64,000 bases of DNA from Bacillota bacterium (GTDB lineage: Bacteria > Bacillota > Sulfobacillia > JAJZIM01): assembly GCA_021810565.1 (NCBI GenBank), contig JAJZIM010000001.1, forward strand, positions 1 through 64,000. Reading direction: 5' to 3'. The position numbers and the translations under genes were made by a program. Each line of letters starts with the position of its first letter. The stretch's first letter is position 1. Positions 46,497 through 55,092 of this stretch are shown here, piece by piece. Below the pieces are notes generated by a model, which searched no databases, was not told the origin of the DNA, and saw nothing but the letters and a program-made list of their open reading frames with translations.

Positions 46497-46999
46497 GCCT
46501 CGACCTCTGCCGCCGCCCCGGCAGGAAGGGGCCGCGTCGTCATCTGCTCCAGGGAGTGCGCCTTGCCCTGCACCCCGTAGAGCGACCAAAGGGTCATGCC
46601 CGCCAGGCCGACCCCGGCCAAGGCGGCCATCCCGGCGAAAACGCCTGCCGTACCGTAAACGGCGTAGAGTCCGGCGAAGGCGGTGGCGAAGGTACTCAGG
46701 CCGTAGAGCAGAATGGTGGTCAGGAAGAGGCGTTTGCGCCCCAGCCGGTCCACCAGGGTCGAGAAGATCAGCGCCCCACCCAGGGCTCCCAGGAGGAAGA
46801 TGCTGCCCACCCAGGCTCCCTGCACCACGTTCAGATGAAAGACGCGGGAGAGATAGGCCAGCATGGGGCCCACCACCGTGACCTCGAAACCGTCCAGGGC
46901 CCAGCCGGCTCCCAGGGTCAGGAGCACCGTGGTGTGGAAGCGGTTCCAGCCCAGCCGGTCCAGCCGCCCCGGCAGGTCGCTATACAGGTACCCCGCCAT
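46493..46999 (-). CDS. shortened MFS-like protein (about 4 TM), probably internally deleted
   Basis: 'RFHTTVLLTLGAGWALDGFEVTVVG...VDRLGRKRLFLTTILLYGLSTFA' joined to C-terminal-like 'LYGVQGKAHSLEQMT'; 168 aa, ATGA-type overlap with next gene. Confidence 0.65.
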   Translation of the reverse strand: MAGYLYSDLPGRLDRLGWNRFHTTVLLTLGAGWALDGFEVTVVGPMLAYLSRVFHLNVVQGAWVGSIFLLGALGGALIFSTLVDRLGRKRLFLTTILLYGLSTFATAFAGLYAVYGTAGVFAGMAALAGVGLAGMTLWSLYGVQGKAHSLEQMTTRPLPAGAAAEVEA

Positions 47000-47102
47000 G
47001 CGCCGCCACCCCTTTCGCGCAGGTTTTCCGCCCCAAAAGCCGGGACATCCCCGACCACCCATCGGCCCCTCCCGCGGCAAGCGCCGCTCCCGACCGGCGG
47101 TC

Positions 47103-47453
47103 CTATCCCGACACTTGGTCGGCGGCGCCCTCCCCCTGAGCGTCGTCCGGCGTTTCGACCCAGGGCCGCAGCACTCGCCACGCCCGTTCCGCCATCGGAT
47201 ACCCCGGCTCGTGGGCCGGGAGCAGGCGAACCGGGAAGAGGTCGGGGATGCTCCCCGCCAGCCGCTCGCGGATCACCGGGTCGTCCGTCAGGATCTCCAG
47301 CACCTGACCCCCTGGCAGGTGCTCCACCGCCCGGCGCACGGCCTTCAGGTTGCGCGCCACCCCCGGTTCGCCGCGAAGATCCAACCGCAAGGGCCGCTCC
47401 GCCTGGCCGTCCGTCCTCCCGAGGGTGCGGACCGGGGCCACCTCTACCGTCAC
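47103..47453 (-). CDS. TusA/SirA-like protein lacking the CPxP cysteine
   Basis: 'LRLDLRGEPGVARNLKAVRRAVEHLPGGQVLEILTDDPVIRERLAGSI'; GTG 47453 with GGGGGAGGG upstream. Confidence 0.55.
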   Translation of the reverse strand: MTVEVAPVRTLGRTDGQAERPLRLDLRGEPGVARNLKAVRRAVEHLPGGQVLEILTDDPVIRERLAGSIPDLFPVRLLPAHEPGYPMAERAWRVLRPWVETPDDAQGEGAADQVSG

Positions 47454-47493
47454 TGGGCCATCCCTCCCCCGCCGTTCTTCGGGCACCAAATAA

Positions 47494-47558
47494 AGGATAG
47501 GGGATGAGCTTTAAGGGGCGCTTAAGTCTGCCTTAAACCCAGGTTAACCAACGGTTAA
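47494..47558 (-). promoter_or_regulatory. Pho-box-like array (5 x TTAA, 11-bp period) plus -10-like TATCCT
   Basis: TTAA at 47511, 47522, 47533, 47544, 47555; N11 then TATCCT (47499..47494, minus). Confidence 0.88.
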
Positions 47559-47641
47559 GCCGCCCCGCCAAGGCGCGATAGGCTTCCCGGAACACCGAGC
47601 CGCCGACGCTTCCCGCCCTGCCGCTGGGCCAGGCGGCGCCT

Positions 47642-49150
47642 TCAGTCGCTGGGGGTTTCCGTGATCAGGGTCGCTTGGAAGGCCCGGCGGAAGGCGACCT
47701 CCCAACCGGCCGCCTCCCGGCGCTCCCATACCCCGTCCTCCGGAGCCGCCACCGTGAGGTGCCACGCCGCCGGGCTGCCGCGTCCCCCCAGCACCCGCAC
47801 GGCGGCAGGCGCATAGCGGCCCAGGCTCCAGGCCAGGCTCGCCATCACCCCCAGGCGGCGGATGCGTCTTCGATCCCCGTCCGCCAACAGCCGGGCGTAC
47901 GGCGCCAGCAGGGCCTTCAGCTCCGCCGGGTCCCCCCGGTAGGCCGCGGCGGCGGCCATGAGCAGGGTCTCCCGTTGGGAAAGCCCCCGCACCGTCCCAT
48001 CGACCAGCAGTTGGAAGGTGTGCCGCCCCTCTTTGTACGGCCCGACCGCCATGCCGGCCTCCCGCAGGGCGGCGGCGGCCGTCAAAACGCGCCGCCATTC
48101 GTCCTCCAGGCCATGCAGCGGCTTCAAGGCGTCCCACAGCTCCCCCGCCAGGCGGACCGCCTGCTGCGAGCGCCTCCGGTCCAGGCCATGGAGGATCAGG
48201 AAGCTCTCCACCCCGGCCTCCAGCACGTCGCCCAGCACCGGCGGGCGCCGTCCGGCCAACAGCCGCTGGTAGATCAACCCCTCGCGCAGCCCCGCCCCGC
48301 TGACCCAAAGTTCCGACGCCCCCGCCCGCCGGAAGGCGGCGCGGACCAGGGCGCCTCCCGCAGCGATGAGGCCGGCCCGCTGGGGGATGAGCCCCGGCAA
48401 ACCTTCCCTCTCCCCCGTGGTCAGCCTCCCGACCACCTCTTCCAACGCCCCGGCGGACATGCGGTAGTTGTGCAAAGGCAACAGTTCCAGCCGCCTGACC
48501 TTGCGGTCGATCTTGGCCAGGGTGCGCACCGTGCCCCCCACCCCGACCAGGGGCAGTCCGAAAGGAACGCCCCGCAGCGCGGGCAAGGCGTCGAAGGCCT
48601 CCGCCAGGCAGCCTTCCAGGTCCGCGGCCGGGATGGCGCCGTCCGCCAGGCGCTCGGTGAGGTTCAGCGCCCCGAGCGGCAAGCTGCCCGACCCGGTCAA
48701 GCGCCGTCCCGCGAAGCGCACCACCTCGGTGCTCGCGCCCCCCACGTCCAGCAGCACGCCCTCCGTGGCGGGCAGGGTGTTCAGGGCGCCCAGAAGGCTC
48801 AGCTCCGCCTCCTCCGCCGCCGAGATGACCCGCAGGGGCACGCCGGCGGCGGCCCGGGCCGCCGCGCAAAACTCCTCGCCGTCGGACGCCTGCCGCACCG
48901 CGGCGGTGGCCACGGCCATCAGATGCTCCACCCCGCGCTCCTCGCAGATGCGCGCGAAGCCGCGCAGGGCCTCCAAGCCCCGCCGCCGGGCCGTCGGAAC
49001 CAAGGCGCCGTCCGGAACCAACCCCTCCGCCAAACGCACCCACGCCTTGGCCTGGTCCACCACCCGCCAAGCCGGCGCGGGTCCCAGGCGGACCACGCAC
49101 AGCCGAAAGGAGTTGGACCCGGCGTCGATGATCCCCAGGACCTCACCCAT
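47642..49150 (-). CDS. ppx: Ppx/GppA family exopolyphosphatase
   Basis: 'GIIDAGSNSFRLCVVRLG', 'GVLLDVGGASTEVVRF', 'LVGVGGTVRTLAKIDR'; ATG 49150. Confidence 0.9.
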   Translation of the reverse strand: MGEVLGIIDAGSNSFRLCVVRLGPAPAWRVVDQAKAWVRLAEGLVPDGALVPTARRRGLEALRGFARICEERGVEHLMAVATAAVRQASDGEEFCAAARAAAGVPLRVISAAEEAELSLLGALNTLPATEGVLLDVGGASTEVVRFAGRRLTGSGSLPLGALNLTERLADGAIPAADLEGCLAEAFDALPALRGVPFGLPLVGVGGTVRTLAKIDRKVRRLELLPLHNYRMSAGALEEVVGRLTTGEREGLPGLIPQRAGLIAAGGALVRAAFRRAGASELWVSGAGLREGLIYQRLLAGRRPPVLGDVLEAGVESFLILHGLDRRRSQQAVRLAGELWDALKPLHGLEDEWRRVLTAAAALREAGMAVGPYKEGRHTFQLLVDGTVRGLSQRETLLMAAAAAYRGDPAELKALLAPYARLLADGDRRRIRRLGVMASLAWSLGRYAPAAVRVLGGRGSPAAWHLTVAAPEDGVWERREAAGWEVAFRRAFQATLITETPSD

Positions 49151-49757
49151 GCCGGATCTCCCCCCGCGCCGCCCCAGCCCCCGTCCCCACCACCTGCAGG
49201 ACGCAGCCGAAGGCCGGCTGCACCAGGCAGGCCTTGCGCCGCACCCAATCCCCCGGAATCCTTTCCAGACCGTATATGAACAACCATGCCGCACGCCCCC
49301 CCGCATGGAAGTCCACCAGACGCACCGCGGGATCCCGGCTCCCGTCCAACCCGTCGGCCAGGCGCAACAGGGCGCACAGCTGCAGCACCCGCCGCGCCAG
49401 GTCGGTTCCCCACGCTGCCGGTGCGAGCCGGGGGGACTTGCGGTGGTTGCGCACCAGCAATCCCAAGGCGCTGCGCGCCGGCTCCGGATAGCCGGCCAGC
49501 AGTTCGTCGTGGCGGATCAGATATTGCCCATGGCGCTGGTGGCGGCCCTCGGCCACATAGCGGCCCAAGTCATGCACCCGGGCGGCGTGACGCAACAACG
49601 CCGCCTCGCCGCCGCCCAGCCGGTGGAAAGGCCGCAGCAACGCCCAAAGCTCGAGCGCGAAGGACTCCACCCGGCGATGGTGCGTCTCCTCGCAGCGATA
49701 TTTGACCGCCAGCGCGGCCACGGCGGGATCGTAGCGGGTCAGGAGCCTCTCCTGCAT
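49143..49757 (-). CDS. HD-domain protein resembling a Ppx C-terminal HD domain
   Basis: 'LLRHAARVHDLGRYVAEGRHQRHGQYLIRHDELLAGYPEPARSALGLLVRNHRKSP'; overlaps ppx start. Confidence 0.82.
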   Translation of the reverse strand: MQERLLTRYDPAVAALAVKYRCEETHHRRVESFALELWALLRPFHRLGGGEAALLRHAARVHDLGRYVAEGRHQRHGQYLIRHDELLAGYPEPARSALGLLVRNHRKSPRLAPAAWGTDLARRVLQLCALLRLADGLDGSRDPAVRLVDFHAGGRAAWLFIYGLERIPGDWVRRKACLVQPAFGCVLQVVGTGAGAARGEIRHG

Positions 49758-49761
49758 GACC

Positions 49762-50400
49762 TCACCCCTTCACCAGCAGCTCTTCCGCCCACCGACGCAG
49801 CTGCTCTTGGACCACCTGCCCCGGCTCCCCGGCGTCCACGGTACGAAAGCCGTGCTTGCCGGCGGCCTCGTCCAATACCCGCTGCAGGCGCTCCCAACGG
49901 TGCAGGAACTGGGCCGCGCCGCCCGGTCCGGGACGGTCCAGCTTCCCGTCCCGGGCCAGCACCCGCCGCAGCCCTTCCGCCGGAGCCGTCCTCAAGTACG
50001 CCGTGTGGGCCGCCGGGGCGAAGCGGAAAACCCGTTCCACCCAGGACCGGCGCGCCCCCGCCGTTCGGCAGACCGCCGCCAGGGTATGCACGTAGGGATG
50101 GACCAGCACCACGAAACCCGCCTCAAGCGCCGGGCGGATCCGGTGCTCCACCGCCTCGGCCAGACCGGCCGCCCGCCAGAGGCTGCCGGCCAACGGGTAG
50201 CCGTCCTCCCCCGCCGCGGCCCACCCCGGCTCTTCCCCGGTCGGGACCGTTTCCAGCACCGGCCAGCCTTGGACTTCCAGCCAGTCCCGCAGCATCGCCG
50301 CCTGGGCGGCACCGCCGGCCCCGGGGCACCCCTCCAAGGCCAGCAGCCGACCCGAAACCGACTCTTCAGTCGCCAGCCTCAAAGCGACGCGTCCAGGCAC
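49762..50400 (-). CDS. TMK-like protein with degenerate P-loop
   Basis: 'RLLALEGCPGAGGAAQAAMLRDWLEVQGWPVLETVPTGEE' aligned to TMK start; Walker A residues lost. Confidence 0.65.
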   Translation of the reverse strand: MPGRVALRLATEESVSGRLLALEGCPGAGGAAQAAMLRDWLEVQGWPVLETVPTGEEPGWAAAGEDGYPLAGSLWRAAGLAEAVEHRIRPALEAGFVVLVHPYVHTLAAVCRTAGARRSWVERVFRFAPAAHTAYLRTAPAEGLRRVLARDGKLDRPGPGGAAQFLHRWERLQRVLDEAAGKHGFRTVDAGEPGQVVQEQLRRWAEELLVKG

Positions 50401-51095
50401 GCCGCCGCCCGGCCCTCCCCCGCCCCGGGCAAACCCAAAAGCTCCCCCACCACCGCGCGGACCCGCTCCTGCTGACGCACCGCCGCGGTATCGGCGTCGA
50501 TCACCACCGTGCGCTCTCCCCGCAGCAGGCGGTCGTAGCGCTCCCGCACCCGTCCCTGATAGAGGCGGAAGCTCTCCGAGGGGTCCTCCGACAGGCCCAG
50601 ATCCATCCCCGCCTCATAGAAGCGGGGAGCGCTTCGGCGCGCCAGCACCCGTTGCAATCCGGTTTCGGGCGACGCCCTAAAGTACAGGACCAGATCGGGC
50701 CTGGCCGCAAAGCCGTACAGGCCGCGCACCCAGGCCGCCTTGCAGCTCCGCGCCCCGTCCCGGGCGTAGGCGGTGAACACGTAGCGGTCGGCCAGCACCA
50801 CCCAGCCGGCCTGGAGGTGCGGCAATATGCCCTCCTCGTAGCGCGCCGCGAAATCGCAGGCGTGCAAAAGGCTGTAGGTGAGGGGCGTCAGGCGCCGCCG
50901 CCGCTTGGCCTCCCGGATCCGCGGGTGCACCGCTTCCGAGGAGTTCCACGCCGTCCAATAGACCGCGGCTCCCTGCTCGATCAGCCACCGGCGCAGCAGC
51001 TGCAACTGGGTCGTCTTTCCGGAACCGTCGCAGCCCTCCCCCACGATCAGCCGTCCCGGGATCAGCCCCCACACCCCGCCGCGGCGTCCCGTCAC
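50379..51095 (-). CDS. thymidylate-kinase-like P-loop kinase
   Basis: 'LIVGEGCDGSGKTTQLQLLRRWL...WVVLADRYVFTAYARDGAR...PDLVLYFRASPETGLQRVLAR'. Confidence 0.82.
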   Translation of the reverse strand: MTGRRGGVWGLIPGRLIVGEGCDGSGKTTQLQLLRRWLIEQGAAVYWTAWNSSEAVHPRIREAKRRRRLTPLTYSLLHACDFAARYEEGILPHLQAGWVVLADRYVFTAYARDGARSCKAAWVRGLYGFAARPDLVLYFRASPETGLQRVLARRSAPRFYEAGMDLGLSEDPSESFRLYQGRVRERYDRLLRGERTVVIDADTAAVRQQERVRAVVGELLGLPGAGEGRAAACLDASL

Positions 51096-51131
51096 CCGCG
51101 TCCCCTCCCCCTCTTTCCAGCCGCCGGCCCC

Positions 51132-51623
51132 CTATGACCCGGACCACCCTCCGACCTCGCCTCCCGCGCTCTCCTCAGCCCACGCCGCCAGCTCGTAGCG
51201 GCACTGCGGGCTGGCCATCGCCCACACCGTGACGGTGGCCCGCCACAGGCCGCCGGCCAGCGCTCGCAGCTCGTAGCCGGGCGTGGCCTGGACGTCGTCC
51301 AGCACCACCCGATGGCAGCCCGCGAGGCGATAGCGGGTTCCCCGGTACCCCAGCGGATCCTCCAGGGACAAGGTGGCGAAATTCCCGGGCAGCCTCTCGC
51401 CGGGAAAATCCGCCGCGGACACCGGCCGCCCCAGGCGGCGGGAGGCCAGGGCCATGGCCCGCTGCCGCTGGATCCGCTCCTCCGGCCGCTCCGCCGTCAA
51501 CGGCTCGTACCAGAAGACCACCCGCAGCCGCCGCGCGCGCTCGCTCACCTCGAAGGGAAAGCTGCGGCAGTTGCCCGCGTCGTCCGGGGTCCACCGCCCG
51601 GTGACGGCCAGCAGCTCCCTCAC
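51132..51623 (-). CDS. hypothetical protein, paralog family A/B (copy B)
   Basis: 'NCRSFPFEVSERARRLRVVFWYEPL...NFATLSLEDPLGYRGTRYRLAGCHRVVLDDVQATPGYELRALAGGLWRATVTVWAMASPQCRYELAAWAE'. Confidence 0.75.
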   Translation of the reverse strand: MRELLAVTGRWTPDDAGNCRSFPFEVSERARRLRVVFWYEPLTAERPEERIQRQRAMALASRRLGRPVSAADFPGERLPGNFATLSLEDPLGYRGTRYRLAGCHRVVLDDVQATPGYELRALAGGLWRATVTVWAMASPQCRYELAAWAEESAGGEVGGWSGS

Positions 51624-52486
51624 GCCACATACTTCTCCAGGATCAGGGCCACGCCGTCCTCGTCGTTGCTGGCGGTGACCTCCCGGGCCAGGGCCTTCAG
51701 CTCGGGCACGGCGTTGCCCACGGCCACGCCCCAGCCCGCGTAGCGCAGCAGTTCCCGGTCATTGTGGTCGTTGCCCACCGCCAGCACCTGCCGGGGGTCC
51801 AATTCCAAGAGCCCCAGGAGGAAGGACAGCCCCCGGGCCTTGGAGACGCCCGGCGCGGTCAGCTCCAGGCCGGCCACGCCCCGGAAGGCCGCTCCCGCCG
51901 CGGCGCTGCCCAAGACCGAGGCCATGTCGGCCTCCACCCGGGAAAGCACCCGCACCGCCAGGGGCAGCTTTGCCAGCCGCCGGGCCGCCTCCCGCAGCCG
52001 CTCCGGCGAACCCCAGGTGAACAGCCGCAGCGGCGCGGGCACCTCGGCGGCCAGATCCGCCACCCGCACCCAGCCGGAGCAGCCCCGCTGGAGGACCCCC
52101 GTCCAGACCCGTTCCGGCAGCAATTCCTCGCAGTACACGTCCGCCGCCGCGTCGGCCCCGCTCAAGGCCAGGCGCGGCAGTCCCAGGCGGCGCAGCAGTG
52201 CCACCGCCCGGCCAAAGGGTCCCTCGGGCACCTCCTGCCGATGCAGAACCTCCCCCGCCGGGCGCAGCACCAGGGCCCCGCCGCACAACACCAAGGGCGT
52301 ATCGAGGGCCAACTCCCGCGCCAGGGGCAAACTCAGGCTGGGCCAGCGACCCGTGGTCAAGGTCACCCGCACCCCCGCCGCCGTGGCCCGTCCCACGGCC
52401 TGGCGCACCCGGGCGGAGAGCCGCCCCCGGCTGTCCAGGAGGGTGCCGTCCACATCCAGGGCCACCAAGCGCACCTCGCCTCGCAT
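51620..52486 (-). CDS. Cof-type HAD-superfamily phosphatase
   Basis: 'VRLVALDVDGTLLDSRGRLSARV...LTTGRWP...VLAVGNDHNDRELLRYAGWGVAVGNAVPELKALA'. Confidence 0.9.
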   Translation of the reverse strand: MRGEVRLVALDVDGTLLDSRGRLSARVRQAVGRATAAGVRVTLTTGRWPSLSLPLARELALDTPLVLCGGALVLRPAGEVLHRQEVPEGPFGRAVALLRRLGLPRLALSGADAAADVYCEELLPERVWTGVLQRGCSGWVRVADLAAEVPAPLRLFTWGSPERLREAARRLAKLPLAVRVLSRVEADMASVLGSAAAGAAFRGVAGLELTAPGVSKARGLSFLLGLLELDPRQVLAVGNDHNDRELLRYAGWGVAVGNAVPELKALAREVTASNDEDGVALILEKYVA

Positions 52487-52511
52487 CCGGACCGCCTCCT
52501 CTCCTGAGGAT

Positions 52512-52565
52512 ACCTTAGCGGCCCGGGTTTAAGCCGGTGTTAACCGGCGGTTAAGGTCCCGTTAA
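52512..52565 (-). promoter_or_regulatory. Pho-box-like array (4 x TTAA, 11-bp period) plus -10-like TAAGGT
   Basis: TTAA at 52529, 52540, 52551, 52562; N11 then TAAGGT (52517..52512, minus). Confidence 0.87.
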
Positions 52566-52586
52566 AGCCCACGGCGACCACGAGAC

Positions 52587-52640
52587 TTAAACGAGGCTTA
52601 AACCCATCCCAACCCCGTCTTCGCACCGGAAGGTTAGACT
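52587..52640 (+). promoter_or_regulatory. divergent short TTAA array plus -10-like TAGACT
   Basis: TTAA at 52587 and 52598, degenerate in-register units 52609 and 52620, then TAGACT at 52635. Confidence 0.5.
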
Positions 52641-52649
52641 GTCCCCCAG

Positions 52650-52856
52650 GTGACGGGAAAGGGGGTGAAGAGCTTGCCGTACCTGCCGGCCGCCGCGCTG
52701 GCCGCGGCGATTCTGGCCTGGTTCGGCGCCTGGGTGGCCTTCCACACGCCGCTCCTGGCGGTCTGGCGCCTGCCCCTGGTGACCGCCGGGACCGTCGCGC
52801 TCCTGGTGCTGGCCGGTGTGCATCCCGACGGCGGCGACCCGCCCCTGGGGGAATGA
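52650..52856 (+). CDS. small membrane protein
   Basis: '[46 protein letters not shown]', two hydrophobic segments. Confidence 0.6.
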   Translation: MTGKGVKSLPYLPAAALAAAILAWFGAWVAFHTPLLAVWRLPLVTAGTVALLVLAGVHPDGGDPPLGE

Positions 52857-52876
52857 CCCGGCGTCTTCCCGGGAAC

Positions 52877-52930
52877 TTAATCGCGGCCTAAAGGCTTCTT
52901 AACTCCCCTTTAAACCGCATCGGACAGGCT
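52877..52930 (+). promoter_or_regulatory. Pho-box-like array plus -10-like CAGGCT
   Basis: TTAA at 52877, CTAA 52888, TTAA 52899, 52910; N11 then CAGGCT 52925-52930. Confidence 0.82.
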
Positions 52931-52953
52931 GGAGGCAACTCGCGAGAGGAGGA

Positions 52954-54549
52954 GTGATCGTGGTGAAGCTCCCGCTGCGTCCCGTCCTGCCCCTGGCCCT
53001 CGGTCTGGCGCTTTTGACCCCGGCGGCCCTCTCGGCCCTCGCCCAGGCCCCGCCCCCGCTCCACGCGCCCGTCACCCACGTCATCGAGGTCATGCTGGAG
53101 AACCACACCTTCGACAACCTCTTCGGCAACTTCCCCGGGGCCGACGGCGTCCCCGCGAACGCCGCGCTGCCCAATCCGGACACCAACTACACCGCCGCGC
53201 CCGTCACCCCCGCCGGGGCGCCGCCCAACGAGGGGGACACGGTGGACATCAACCACAACCGGTCGGCGGAGGTCATGATGATGGACTACCGGCCCGCGCC
53301 GCTCGGGGGAGGCGCCGGCTACTACACCGGGCCCAACTTGAGCAACGCCTTCGATCCCGGCCCGCCCGGCTGGAAGATGAACTACTACACCACGGACCCG
53401 CAGAACAGCCTGGCCAGCATCACCCTCTTCGGCCAGGACAACCTCCCCAACGAGTGGTTCCTGGCCCGCCACTTCGTCCTGGCGGACCACAACTTCCAGC
53501 CCGCCATCGGCCCCACCCAGCCCAACCGGATCTACGCCGTGGCGGCCACGACCGACGGGTGGATCTCCGACAGCCCGCCCCCCAATACCCTGCCGATAAA
53601 GACGATCTTCGACGAGCTCGGCCAAAAGGGCCTTTCCTGGCGCATCTACCAGGGAGACTACAACGGCCCGCCTCCGACCCAGGAGGGCACCGGCTTCGTC
53701 ACCCATTGGAACCCCGCCTGGTACACCCCCATCCTGCAAAACAAGCACCTGTGGAACGACGTCGCCAACACGTCCCAGTTCTTCACCGACGTCCAGCACG
53801 GCAACCTGCCCAACTTCTCCTTCGTGGTGCCCACCTGGCTGTACAGCGAGCACCCGCCCACGGACATCCAGCAGGGTGACGCCTGGCTGGGCCAACTGGT
53901 CCAGGCGGTGATGGACAGCCCCTACTGGAACTCCACCGCCATCTTCGTCACCTACGACGAGGGCGGCGGCTATTGGGACCATGTCTCGCCGCCGGTGGCC
54001 TTCCGCTTCGGCTACGGCACCCGCACCCCCATGGTGATCGTCTCCCCCTACGTGCGTCCCGGGGTCTTCACCCAAACCACCAGCAACATCTCCGTCCTGT
54101 CCTTCATGCAGCAGCTGTGGGGGATGCCTCCTCTCAACAGCCTCAACGCCCGATCCAATGACCTCTTGGCGGCCTTCGACTTCCAACAAAAGCCCCTGCC
54201 GCCCCTGAACCTGCCCGACGTTCCAGCGGACAGCCTGCAGCTGGCCGACCCGCCGGAGAACCTCGCCGCGACGCCCAGTGTCCCCCTGACCGTGTACGTG
54301 CAGGCCAAGACGCCGGGGCTGACCCTGGACACCGGCCTGTCCGGCCCCGTGACGCTGCAGGCGGTGGAGCCGACAGGAGTGAGCGCCCCGGTGGGGATGC
54401 CCTCCACGGTGCAGTTGTCTGGGGGAACCGCCGCCTTCCAGGTAACCTTCCCCGCCATCGGCTACTATCGGCTGCTGGCCCAGGGTCCCGACGGATCCCA
54501 AGGTTGGGTCACCTTCGACGTCGGGGTGAGCGCCGCCACGGCACCCTGA
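52954..54549 (+). CDS. secreted phosphoesterase (acid phosphatase/phospholipase C-type family)
   Basis: Signal peptide; 'VTHVIEVMLENHTFDNLFGNFPGADGV...NEWFLARHFVLADHNFQPAIGPTQPNRIYAVAATTDG...IFVTYDEGGGYWDHVSPP'. Confidence 0.9.
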   Translation: MIVVKLPLRPVLPLALGLALLTPAALSALAQAPPPLHAPVTHVIEVMLENHTFDNLFGNFPGADGVPANAALPNPDTNYTAAPVTPAGAPPNEGDTVDINHNRSAEVMMMDYRPAPLGGGAGYYTGPNLSNAFDPGPPGWKMNYYTTDPQNSLASITLFGQDNLPNEWFLARHFVLADHNFQPAIGPTQPNRIYAVAATTDGWISDSPPPNTLPIKTIFDELGQKGLSWRIYQGDYNGPPPTQEGTGFVTHWNPAWYTPILQNKHLWNDVANTSQFFTDVQHGNLPNFSFVVPTWLYSEHPPTDIQQGDAWLGQLVQAVMDSPYWNSTAIFVTYDEGGGYWDHVSPPVAFRFGYGTRTPMVIVSPYVRPGVFTQTTSNISVLSFMQQLWGMPPLNSLNARSNDLLAAFDFQQKPLPPLNLPDVPADSLQLADPPENLAATPSVPLTVYVQAKTPGLTLDTGLSGPVTLQAVEPTGVSAPVGMPSTVQLSGGTAAFQVTFPAIGYYRLLAQGPDGSQGWVTFDVGVSAATAP

Positions 54550-54582
54550 TCCCATCGGGATCCGCGGCGATCGTCCCCTGCA

Positions 54583-54612
54583 GGGTAGCGGCACCGGCCG
54601 CTACCCTTTTTT
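54583..54612 (+). terminator. rho-independent terminator
   Basis: GGGTAGCGGC-ACCG-GCCGCTACCC-TTTTTT. Confidence 0.92.
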
Positions 54613-54789
54613 CGCCTGGCTTCCAGGCCCATAGCCCAAGCCGAGGAAGGCCCGGACCACCCCCGACGCTGAGGATGCGCAGGCGGACGGTTGCTGCCTC
54701 CGAAGGCTGGCGGCCCATTGGCGGCCGCCCGGCAAAGTCCGGACGCGGGACGCAGTCTTTCTTGATGCAAGCCTTGCTGATCTTCCACC

Positions 54790-54875
54790 CGCCTACATGC
54801 ATCCCTGGCTCTTCACCCAAACCGCCAGTAACATCTCCGTCCGGTCCTTCACGCAGCATCTGTGGGGGATGCCAT
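54790..54875 (+). pseudogene. fragment duplicated from the phosphoesterase gene
   Basis: 'TCTTCACCCAAACCGCCAGTAACATCTCCGTCCGGTCCTTCACGCAGCATCTGTGGGGGATGCC' parallels 54064-54127. Confidence 0.75.
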
Positions 54876-55092
54876 CTCTGCGCCGACGCCTTTCGGACCC
54901 TCAAACGGAATACCCGCCTACCTTCCCGGACAGCTCGGCCCGAGTCCCCGCGCAGAGGTGCTCCTCGGCGGCATGCAAAAGACCAAAGGCGCCACCGGCC
55001 GCTCCACTCCATTCGTCGGGACAGCAGGAACCGCCTTTGTGCCTTGACGGGACATAGGTGACTGACTATATTGGTCATGGAGGTGAAGGAGT

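Noticed and set aside
47544-49100. 518-aa minus ORF in another frame over Ppx
   Set aside because: G/R/A-rich shadow frame; also runs across a TTAA promoter array boundary.
48468-51137. 889-aa + ORF antisense to the Ppx/TMK operon
   Set aside because: Proline/arginine-rich shadow ORF lacking any domain, opposite to six collinear real genes.
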